Below, one piece after another: positions 30,788 through 39,712 of a DNA stretch of 64,000 nucleotides. Location: positions 161,404,441 to 161,468,440 of the forward strand of contig OZ024743.1 in assembly GCA_964016885.1 (NCBI GenBank), in the 5' to 3' direction. Source of the DNA: Eledone cirrhosa (Eukaryota; Mollusca; Cephalopoda; Octopoda; Eledonidae). Within the stretch, counting starts at the first letter, position 1. Every line of letters begins with the position of its first letter. Under the pieces are notes generated by a model. It made no database searches. It was not told where the DNA came from and saw nothing but the letters and a program-made list of their open reading frames with translations. The translations under genes were made by a program, and so were the position numbers.

Positions 30788-33590
30788 ATCAGGGGAACAT
30801 GCCAGCCAGATAGATTATATCCTTACTAGAAGATGTGACAGAGTGTCGGTTAAAACACTAAGTCCCTTCTCCGTGAGGAATGCACCTCCCAACATAGCCT
30901 ATAGTTAGTGACCTCCTAGTCAGAACTAGATGTACTCGACGACAGAGGAGGACTACCCCAAGGAGAAGAATATGGAATCTGAAGGACCCCACAACCAGTG
31001 ACAAATTGAAAAACATATTACTTGTTGTTTTTGACAGTAAGGAAGAGCAATTAGAGATGTACAATATAGAGGAACAGAGGGAATTCTTGAAAGTTAACCT
31101 GCTAAAGGCAGCAGATGAAATTTGTGGCTGGAGCAGACCTATAGGCAGGAGGAGAGTAACTTGGTGGTTGGGGAGACAATCAAGGCCAAAATGCAGGCTT
31201 GGAAAGTATGGCGGGATGGGAGAAGTAGAGAACACTATCAAATGGCCAGGAGAGAAGCTAGGAGACAAGTGTACCTTGCAAGAAGGAAAACATAGGATAG
31301 AAAGTTCAAACATGTTCTACAACGCGAGGACAAAAAATGTGAGGTGTTCAGGATTGCAAGACAATGTGTCAAGGAAAACCATGTTATTGTCGGGGAGAAG
31401 TGTGTCCGTAATGATGATAGTGTACTTGCCCTCACTGATACTGATAAGAAGGTAGCTTGGAAGTGTCACGACGAGAGACTACTAAATGAGGAGAATAAAT
31501 GGGAAAAAGATAGTCTGCCCCAAATCAATCCAATAGAGGGACCAGCAGTGCATGTTAGTGGTAGTATAATAAGTAAGGCAATCAAAGATATGAAGACAAG
31601 CAAGGCAACTGAGCCTTCGGAGATAGTTGCTGAGATGTTGAAAGCATCTGGAATGATGGGACATACTATGGTCACCCGGATAGTAAACCAAGTAATGGGG
31701 TCATACCAAAGGACTGGCATAGCAGCATCACCATTAACTGCTACAAGGGTAAAGGAGATGCTCTAGATAGGGGAAACTATAGAGGCATTAAGTTAGTTGA
31801 CCAGGTCATGAAGGTCACAGAAAGAGTTATAGCACAACTAATCAGAGATCCAATTAATCTAGATGAAATGCAGTTTGGGTTTGTTTCAGGTAAAAGTACT
31901 ACAGATGCTCTTTTCCTTGTACGACAACTACAGGAGAAGTACCTAGCTAAAAGTAAACCTCTCTACTTAGCTTTTGTTGACTTGGAGAAAGCCTTTGACA
32001 GAGTCCCATGCCCCATTATCTGGTGGGGCCTTAGATAGTTAGGAATAGATGAATGACTTGTGAGAGCTATACAAGCCATGTATAAAGAAACAGTCAGCAA
32101 AGTTAGAATTAACAATGAATATAGTGAAGAATTTACCTTAAAAGTTATCAAGTTCATCAAGGCTCTGTCCTTAGCCCCCTCCTGTTTATTATTGCCCTTC
32201 AGGCTATAACAGAGGAGTTTAAGACTGGTTGCCCGTGGGAAATTCTATATGCAGATGATCTAACTCTCATAGCTGAATTTATGGCTGAACTAGAGAAGAT
32301 ATTCCAACATGGAAGCATGGCCTAGAATCAAAAGGCCTTAAAGTTAACTTGTCTAAGACTAAAGTTCTAGAATGTAGAAAGGAGAATAGAGCACAGGTGC
32401 CCTCTGGGAAATAGCCATGCTCAGTGTGTAGGAAAGGAGTAGGCAGGAATTACATTTTATGTCCCAAATGCAAACTATGGGCACATAAAAGATGTAGTGG
32501 GATCACAGGTAAACTATCTAAGAATGTTCATTTTATATGTGGCCAGTGCTCAGGTGTAATAAGTAGCAAGTGCCTACAGGATACTGCCCAGATGGTTCTA
32601 TAGAAATAGTGGACACTTTCCGTTACCTGGGTGACAAAATCAGCAGTGGTGGAGGGTGCTCTGAAAGTACAGTAACCAGAGTTAGAATGGGATGGGAAAA
32701 GTTCAGAGAGCTTATACCGCTGTTGACTACAAAAGGTTTCTCTCTAAAAATGAAAAGTAGATTGTATGATGCTTGTATTCAAACAGCAATATTAAATGGC
32801 AGTGAGACATGGGCATTGTGTGAAGAGGACCTGTGCAGACTGGAAAGGAACGAAGCATGCATGCTCCGTTGGATGTGTAATAGTAACATACGTGAACGGC
32901 AAAGCATAAATGACCTAAGTGAGATATTAGGAATAAGAGGGATCAGATGCTGTTTACTTGAGAGAAGATTATGTTGGTATGATCACATGATGCGCATGAA
33001 AGACGACAGCTGTATAAAAAAGTGCAGGGTAATCAAAATTGATGGAAGTTATGGAGTGGGTAGACCCAAAAAACCTCGGACGACATGATAAATTCTGACT
33101 TTGCACACTTGCACCTCTCTAAGACAATGTCACTAGATCGAGATCTCTGGCGCCACGCAGTAATACAGATGACCTGCCTTCCCTACTTGCAAAGTTAACC
33201 TATAGACAGTAGTCCCCTACAAACCAAACATACATCCCAACCCACTACCCCTACTCCATTCTTCCACTCTCACCAACACCACCCCTTTCTCTATAAAGTT
33301 ATGTTGGTACCACAACATCCAGTCCAAACTAATGAGGTCATGTAGGTGTCACGACAAAAATAATACAGTCCACGCTGTAATATGGTTGTGTAGGTAACAC
33401 TGGAAAAAAGATCCTAGTCCACACTCTAAATGTGGTTGGTGTTAGGAAGGGCATCCAGCCGTAGAAAACCTGCCAGATAGTCCTATACAAGCGAGACACG
33501 GTCACCCAACCAATCTTGCCTCAAGTGGGACAATTCCCGTCTAACCCATGCTAGCGTGGAAGATAGACATTAAACAATGATGATGGTGTG
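30788..33590 (+). pseudogene. Long decayed family-1 (RTE-like) LINE
   Basis: This is the most complete copy of family 1. It starts inside the endonuclease with QIDYILTRRCDR at about 30795, then a linker with VRTRCTRRQRRTTPRRR. The reverse transcriptase runs from about 31750 to 32280: NYRGIKLVDQVMKVTER, FGFVSGKSTTDALFLVRQLQ, motif A LYLAFVDLEKAFDRVP and catalytic LYADDLTLIAE at about 32240-32275. A PHD-like Cys/His finger follows at 32417-32548, then the C-terminal region from 32570 (FRYLGDKISSGGGC, then RRLCWYDHMMRMKDDSC and GVGRPKK). The C-terminal stretch stays open for 172 codons, but the rest carries many stops and shifts. The 3' UTR (33180-33575) ends in ATGATGATGG and a TG run. When intact such elements copy their RNA into DNA at a nicked target. 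Confidence 0.85.
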
Positions 33591-33911
33591 TGTGTGTGTG
33601 TGTGTGTGAGACCGGGGTTGTATATTGAATTTTATTCAAAATGTTTATGTAAATAAGTACACTTGTAGCTTTGCTATAAGCACCCAGTCAACCCTGTGGA
33701 TGCAGTGAGGATGAATCATGTCACCCTATGACACCTATTTACTCCTAACTTTCTTTAGAGTTATGTATTGGTACATATCTGCAGTTAGAAGAACTGTGCT
33801 GTTGACAGTTGTCTTCCCATGAGCTCAGTGCAGTGAGAATGAGAGTATCCAAACCATTGATCTTTCTTGATTATTCACCTAACACACCAACTCAGCCATC
33901 TATATATTCTC
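33590..33911. other. TG microsatellite and unassigned sequence
   Basis: TG run to 33609, then 300 bases of unrecognised sequence. Confidence 0.5.
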
Positions 33912-34262
33912 ATCATCATTACCATCATCGTTTTTATGTCCGTTTTTCCATGCTTGCATGGGTTGGACAGGTCCTTCTTAGTACAACATCTCTCCACTAA
34001 CCGCATTTCTTCATCATCTCCTCTGTGAGTCTCAGTGATTTGAGGTCAGCTCTCACCACGTCTGCCCAGGTCTTTCTTGCTGTATCTCTACTGTGGCTTC
34101 CTTCTACTACCATTTCTTGGCAGCTCTTCATCCATTGATCATCATGTCCATACTAATGCAGTCTTCTCTCCAGCACACCACCTCAGTTTCCACTTAAACC
34201 CAGCTTCTCCCAGTTCATCCAATCTCTGCCTTTTTTTTTCACATTTTCATTGTACACTCCAA
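33912..34262 (-). mobile_element. Family-1-related LINE 3' end, diverged
   Basis: CAT-rich start, 'atgtccgtttttccatgctt' and 'gcatgggttggacaggtcct' mark the tail on the minus strand. The remainder to about 34260 is pyrimidine-rich and fits the complement of a decayed ORF2 end, but I could not read a convincing protein. Confidence 0.55.
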
Positions 34263-35851
34263 TGAAGTATGGTTGCTTCATTTTTATATTCTATTGATAT
34301 TAATGATGATGATGTGGAGAAGGATGACGACTGGAATGATAATTGTTATTTTGATGATTTGTTCTGATACAATGTGAGTAAGTGCAGTTGTCCAAATGAA
34401 CATTTTCTATGACTGATGTTATTTTAGCAACACCAGACATTTCATCTACCTTTCACCAACCGCACAACTTTCCATCTCTCTATAGCAATCACTAGCCACT
34501 GTTTTCTGTCCTTAGGGGTATTTTTACCCAAATTGCATGTTGTTGCCATTGACAGAATTCAGCTGTTTTAACAGCTGTTCCATGTGTTCAAGTTTTCAAC
34601 TTATTTCTATGAATTTCAAATACACTGAATCTCCATCTCGATTTTTTAGGCAACCAATGTTTATATATATATGAAATAAAATCATAGAAAATTCTTGAAT
34701 TTAACATTCCAACATTGTTCTATGTGAGATTAACAGAAGAGTTTACCTCCTGCAAGTGTCCTTGTTGGACTAAATTCACTAGCAAAAGAAGAGAAAATCC
34801 TAGAAATAATTTTAAGCCACTTGTGTTTGACAATAAAATGTTAAAACCTTATGTCTTTCTAAATATAAATGATCATTTACTTTGCCTGGTTTATTTTCAT
34901 CTCATCTTATTGATTTTTGCATGAGAGGTCAGTTGTATCAGTAGATGTGTTTATATAATTGGTCAATGACAACAGTAAAGTTTACATCAGAGGTTAATAG
35001 CATGTTTGGATGTTTTGTCTAAGAGGTCAATTGCATCTGTAGATATGTTTACATCAACAGTAAGAATCATCTGTTGATGTATATCGAGATAAAGATGTTT
35101 TAATATTTACATCATCACTGTTTCAATTAGTTGGATCATCAGTTGTATTATACTAAACTGGATTGGAGTTCAGAAAGAATTTTTATTTGCTCAGCTAATC
35201 CACTAAGCCACTGATATATGCTCAATTTAAGCTGTATTTTTTCGAGTTTCTTTTTGTGGGGTGATGGTTATTAGTTTATAGAGAGAAATGAGTTATGTAA
35301 AATATACATTCTTTAATAAGAAATACCCAGCTCATCATATAAGACTCTCAAGCATGAACAGATTATCTAAGAAAGTCAGCGGATTTGTAACACACATAAC
35401 ATCAAAAATGTTTAAAAATAAGACTACCCTTTCTAAATTTAAACTAAAGTTAAACCTACCTTGGAATAGCTAGAGCATAAGAACTACGTTTGTAGAGTCT
35501 CATGCATTTGCAGATGTTACAAAGGAGACACTGGGAGGCTCCTAAAGATCAGTAAAGAGGAACATAGAAAGTTTTAATGTGAGGAGAACCATGGAAGTCA
35601 GGAATAGCTGATCATATATGGTGTAAAAAAAAGAAACATTATATTGCTATGATATGAAATTTCCATACTTGATAGAGAACCATATTCACATTCTAGATCA
35701 CATCCTCACTAAAGACCATTTGCATCATAATTAAACTTTCACATTTCAACACTCTTTAATCATTTGCTGAGCTGTCTTTTCTTTATATAATATACTATAC
35801 AGCAATGGGCTGTTCCTCTGAATTTTTTAATTGTATAGCACTTAAGTTTCT
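34263..35851. other. No recognised gene
   Basis: About 1.6 kb of AT-rich unique sequence. A 61-codon + frame at 35288-35473, basic and Lys-rich, has no signature I recognise. Confidence 0.45.
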
Positions 35852-36100
35852 TCATGTGCCTTTCCTCCACCAATCATATTTAGAGGATAAACTATTCCGT
35901 TTGTCAATCCTTCCTTTAACAAACTCATCATACTGGAATTCTCTTCTCAAATAGGGTCCATCATTCAACCTTAGACTTTGAAAATCTAACCAACTGTTCT
36001 TCCCAATTTTGGGATGGCTTACAAAGGCAACATTCATTGCACCCCTCCTGACACTAGATTTAATGTTATATAAAACATGAAATGAAATAATATATTGCAA
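35852..36100 (-). other. Unrecognised 82-codon open frame
   Basis: A minus-strand frame of 82 codons with a balanced, non-repetitive composition, including NVAFVSHPKIGKNSWLDF and LRREFQYDEF. It does not match any family I know. It does not overlap a simple repeat and could be a fragment of a mobile-element ORF or of a processed gene copy. No splice sites or start context make it convincing as an active gene. Confidence 0.3.
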
Positions 36101-36243
36101 TAGAAGGAGAATGTGGCAAGCTGTAAGGCCACCACCTGTATGATATTAATGTGATTAGTTTTGGAAGATAAGTTGGAATATATTTACAAATAAATAAGAG
36201 AAGTAGCTTGAAGTGTTGTGTAAAGTGTTGAAAATAGTGTTGT

Positions 36244-36545
36244 TCTAGAAGGCTTCAGCAATGCAAATGGGATACTGTTAAAAATGATGATAATAAAGTT
36301 GTTATTTTCAGGTTGTTTAATAGTACTTTATATTTCAGGATAAAATCCTTTCATCAAACAAAGAGTTGAGGAAATTAATTTGGAGCAGATATTTTAATTT
36401 TAATTTGTTTTCTCAACTCTTTTTTTCACAAAAGGATTTTGTCCTGAAATATTAAGGACTATTAAACAACTCAATGGTAACATTCCATCTTTATCATTAT
36501 TTTTAACATGTAATGTCCCATTTGCCTTTCTATATAGCCTTCTTA
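36244..36545. repeat. Foldback element, about 300 bases
   Basis: The left side from 'gaaggcttcagcaatgcaaa' through 'ttgtttaatagtactttata' and 'aaagagttgagg' is matched in inverse order by 'ctcaactctttttttcacaa', 'taaggactattaaacaac', 'cccatttg' and 'atatagccttc'. The arms are about 130 bases with scattered mismatches and gaps; the loop is about 30 bases near 36378-36405. No protein. Confidence 0.85.
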
Positions 36546-36621
36546 TAAATACACTATTTTCTATACAAATAAATAGTTATATTCATGGAACATCATTATA
36601 CCAGTACTATCCAATCAGATA
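36546..36621. other. Short unassigned spacer
   Basis: AT-rich, no recognised content. Confidence 0.5.
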
Positions 36622-36820
36622 ATTATTGTTTATACTTTTGGCACAAGACCAGCAATTATCCCAGTGTATTACTGGTACTTTATTTTATCGACCCTGTAAG
36701 GATGGAAGGCAAAGTTAACCTCGGCGGGATTTGAACTCAGACCATAAAGGGCCATAACTTTTTGCTGCAAAGCATGGTGTCCAACCCTCTACCGATACTG
36801 CCAATCCATCACCTATCCAA
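36622..36820 (-). mobile_element. SINE-B, near full length
   Basis: Minus copy from 'ataattattgtttatacttt' through 'cggcgggatttgaactcaga' to 'cgatactgccaatccatcac'. It lies about 580 bases upstream of the PKC exon, antisense to the gene. Confidence 0.92.
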
Positions 36821-37189
36821 TCATAATAATCGATAATAATAATAAATGGTTCTTTTCAGAATGAATGTGTGTATAAATTGCAGTCTTTGGTTTAAGAATA
36901 GAAAAAAAATCTGTTTAGTTGATCAATTGGTTAGTTCAGATATTGTAAACAAATCTGACTTCATCATATAAGGCCTAACAGAGGAAAAATTCATTCCCTC
37001 TGGAATTCTCTCTATGTAAGGACTTATCTGAAGAAATTTAGATGTTATTACTAGAAACAATAGGCACTAATCCAAAAACTCAGTCTTTGGCAACGTGAAA
37101 GAGTTGATAATGCAATACAAAGATCTACCAATCTTCTCTAACAAATAAAATAGTTTTCAAATATTTTATTTCTTAGAGAAATTATTTAA
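36821..37189. other. Intron sequence, nothing recognised
   Basis: AT-rich; presumably the 3' part of the intron preceding the PKC exon. Confidence 0.5.
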
Positions 37190-37399
37190 AACTTGTTTTT
37201 CTCTCTCTTTCTCTTTCCTCATCTTTCTCCCACTGTCCTCCTCTCTCTCCTTTCATCTCTTTCCTTTCAGCTCAACTTACTTCACTCTTTTCAATTTTCT
37301 CTCACATTTTTCTTTTCTTTCTCCCTATCTGTCTCTGTTCTTTCTCTCCTCTCTCATATAAATGTTACTAATATTGGTCTCTTTTTTTCTCTCCACAAG
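37190..37399 (+). promoter_or_regulatory. Long polypyrimidine tract and 3' splice site of the PKC exon
   Basis: About 200 bases very rich in C and T on the + strand (CTCTTT, CCTC and CTCTCC clusters) end in 'ttttctctccacaag', with the acceptor AG at 37398-37399. The tract is far longer than a typical pyrimidine tract. An earlier AG at 37268-37269 ('cctttcag') could in principle act as an alternative acceptor. No other AG lies between it and the main site that has a comparable context. Binding of U2AF or PTB-type proteins is an inference from composition. Confidence 0.7.
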
Positions 37400-37528
37400 C
37401 ATGTGATATGAACATACATAAAAAATGTCAGAAAAATGTTCCACAACTGTGTGGTATTGACCACACTGAAAGACGAGGTCGCATTAAACTCAACATTACA
37501 TTCAAGAAGAATGAACTGATTGTTAGAG
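37400..37528 (+). CDS. PKC: Internal exon of a conventional protein kinase C: end of C1B finger, start of C2 domain
   Basis: Conventional protein kinase C is a membrane-recruited Ser/Thr kinase that responds to diacylglycerol through its C1 domains and to calcium through C2. The exon reads (x)CA then [26 protein letters not shown] and [14 protein letters not shown]. The Cys/His spacing is C-x4-H-x2-C-x7-C, exactly the last part of a PKC C1 zinc finger. The following DHTERRGRI is the hallmark join to the C2 domain in the conventional class, which separates it from novel and atypical PKCs. Acceptor AG is at 37398-37399 and donor GTAGGT at 37529. The exon is 129 bases with phase-1 introns on both sides and has no stop. 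The first part of C1B and the rest of C2 must lie in other exons, which I did not find in the window. The nearest invertebrate counterpart would be Aplysia Apl I-type PKC. Confidence 0.9.
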
Positions 37529-37534
37529 GTAGGT
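37529..37534 (+). promoter_or_regulatory. 5' splice site of the PKC exon
   Basis: AGAG|GTAGGT. It matches the donor consensus at GT and +3 A but has GGT rather than AGT at +4 to +6, so it is a moderately good site. Confidence 0.85.
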
Positions 37535-37639
37535 CATATTTATGTTTTGTTTAATTCAGTATTTGCTGCAAGCTAATCAATTAATCAGTTATATAATTAA
37601 TAGTTATATGCTGTAATAGTCTTCAGAATTATTAGCATG

Positions 37640-37797
37640 CTGGATAAAATGCTTTGCAGGATTTGTTCCGAATCATTACATTTTGAGTTCAAATCCTGCC
37701 ACGGTCAATCTTCCCTCTGATTCTTCTGGGGGTCAGTTTCATTGACTTTCTCCTTCCCAAAAAATTGGTGGCCTTTTGCCTAAATTAGAAACCAATA
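37640..37797 (+). mobile_element. SINE-B, old + copy just downstream of the PKC exon
   Basis: 'atgctttgcaggatttgttc', 'ttttgagttcaaatcctgcc', 'gggggtcagtttcattgact' and the 3' end 'aaattagaaaccaatatt'. It starts about 110 bases after the exon's donor site. Confidence 0.8.
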
Positions 37798-37799
37798 TT

Positions 37800-37985
37800 C
37801 CTTCTGAAATAATGTTTTCTATTTCAGGCACAATTTGGGGAGAGGGGAAATGTCAATTAAATCGACTCCAGTATCTGACAGGTATTGTATTTTATTGGCC
37901 CAGAAAGAAAGAAAGGGGAAATTGACTGTGGCAAGATTTGAACTCAAGTTACTAGAATTCTGTCCAACACACTAATGATTCTTCC
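37800..37985 (-). mobile_element. SINE-B, minus copy tail-to-tail with the previous one
   Basis: 'ataatgttttctatttcagg' (complement of the 3' end), 'ggcaagatttgaactcaagt' (complement of the B-box region) and 'gtccaacacactaatgattc' (complement of the head). Its 3' end abuts the 3' end of the + copy within a few bases, so the pair forms an inverted repeat of about 150-base arms. Confidence 0.8.
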
Positions 37986-38089
37986 ATAACATGAACTTTG
38001 TAAAATTTGAATTTAGAACTGCAAGCTATAACCTGCCTTTCATGTGAACCAATCTGCATGATGTTTGACACAGCTAAATCTCCCTCAAA

Positions 38090-38370
38090 TCTCCCTCTAC
38101 CATTGAAAAACTAAAGTCACACTAAATGATATAGTCCTAAATACACTATGTCTAAATAACAGACAGGATGGCCATAATTGAAATACATTTCATTATATGG
38201 GTCCCTATCATGAAAACACCACATGAGATGAAACCGTGTAGGAAGCTGGTTAAACCTTATAAGTATGAAATGATCATCGTGTACACAGCTATAACAATAA
38301 GAACATTATAAGTAGGTCTTCTGGATCAGTGCTGATATTGGGGCTAAACGACCATAACATCAAGCTGATT
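38090..38370 (+). repeat. Dispersed repeat D, long diverged copy
   Basis: 'tatagtcctaaatacactat' and 'gacaggatggccataattga', later 'aagtaggtcttctggatcag' and 'attggggctaaacgac', follow the same order as 38990-39160. An insertion of about 90 bases lies between the halves. Confidence 0.5.
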
Positions 38371-38639
38371 TTACAATATAGTCTTATTTTCCACTGGAAT
38401 GATGATCTTGTAGAGAGCAAGAACAATCAATTGAACCTCACCTGTAGAAAATAAAAATTATTTGACTACATCTTTATCAGCAGAATACCAATTTGAAAGA
38501 CAGAATAGGCATCACAAGCATCCAAAACTCCAGGAAATCACTCACTACTGTATAAATAAAAAGGGACAAACTGGACAATGTTGTCACTGATATACAAAAA
38601 GACAGGAGAGTAGACACTCCAAATAATTTTAAAAAAACT
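38371..38639. other. Unassigned, possibly more of repeat D
   Basis: 'gacaaactggacaatgttgt' at 38566 resembles 'gacaaactagaaaacaacac' at 39011 in the next repeat-D copy. Otherwise not recognised. Confidence 0.35.
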
Positions 38640-38745
38640 GATCTAGTGCTGGTGGCATGAATAATGCACCCAGTCCATGCTTTAAAGTTGTTGTTGATAG
38701 GAAGGGCATCCAGCCAGAAAAACCCTGCCAAAACTATGACAATAA
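38640..38745 (+). repeat. LINE-tail-derived unit, single copy
   Basis: 'gtgctggtggcatgaataat', 'gcacccagtccatgctttaa' and 'gataggaagggcatccagcc' correspond to one partial unit of the roughly 135-base family at 42014. Confidence 0.7.
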
Positions 38746-38869
38746 CAAATCTAATTATACAATTCTGATTTTAGTATTCAGTTTATATATATATGATCAT
38801 CAACATTTATTTAACCTCTGCTTTTGTGTTGACATTATATATATGTGATGTCAACAGAAAAATGCACAC

Positions 38870-39165
38870 AGAAAAATATTTACATATGACGGAGAGAGAG
38901 CTTGGTGATTGATGACCTTCACCAAACTGACTTTTAATACCCAAAAGGAAGGTTATATACATTACAAGGACAACACAATAGTTAATTGGTCTCACTGCTA
39001 CTATAGGCAAGGACAAACTAGAAAACAACACATTGGATAATTTAGTCCTAGATACACTACTCTACACTCGAAAAAATACAGGATAGTCACGGCTGGAATG
39101 CCTTTGCTCATAGGTCTGCTCAGTCAGATATGACATGGGAGCTAAATATCAACAATGAATTATTT
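38870..39165 (+). repeat. Dispersed repeat D, best copy
   Basis: Core: 'tttagtcctagatacactac', 'tacaggatagtcacggctgg', 'aatgcctttgctcataggtc' and 'gatatgacatgggagctaaa', followed by 'tatcaac'. No A or B box or coding region is visible. At least four further partial copies are in the window. Confidence 0.65.
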
Positions 39166-39589
39166 CTTTCAGCTTTGAATGTTGTCATTGTATAGTTACA
39201 AGTCATCCCTAATCAAGCAAAGCTCTGATCGAAGGAGATTCAGCTGTGACCATCAAGTCCTCTTTCATACATAGTGTATGAAGGACATTATTTGATGATT
39301 TCTTGTTTAAGAACTTAGTGATCTTGTGTAGATTTGGCTGCTATTTCGAGCAAGTAAAGCAACTATGTCTCAACGTTATTATTGGCACAAAAAGGCTCTC
39401 TTATTGTAGCAGCTTTAGGAGGAGATTTTATGCCAAAATTCAATAACTCTTGGGTATATTTAGATTATGTCTGAGAACTAGACCATATCTGACATATTGG
39501 TACACCAGGTGTTGAACGTTACTTTGGATTGGCTGGTTCACTATATTAATATAATGGTTTGACAAATGACCGTAGTATATACCATATGT
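39166..39589. other. No recognised gene
   Basis: Unique AT-rich sequence. Confidence 0.5.
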
Positions 39590-39712
39590 AACTAACATAA
39601 ACTAAGAGTTGGCATCAGGAAGGATATCTGGATATAGATAACCTGCTAGAAAAGATATTGTCTACCCCATGGAAGCATGGAAAAATGGACATAAAAAATG
39701 ATGTTACAGATA
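39590..39712 (+). repeat. LINE-tail-derived fragment
   Basis: 'gagttggcatcaggaaggat' and 'tagataacctgctagaaaag', then 'ccatggaagcatggaaaaat' and 'ggacataaaaaatgatg', a diverged family-1 3' end. Confidence 0.6.

Noticed and set aside
31006..31766. Host gene on the + strand (149- and 140-codon frames)
   Set aside because: The frames are the decayed linker and pre-RT part of the LINE at 30788-33590.
37193..37411. 72-codon frame rich in Ser/Leu/Phe
   Set aside because: Translation of the pyrimidine tract before the PKC exon in another frame.
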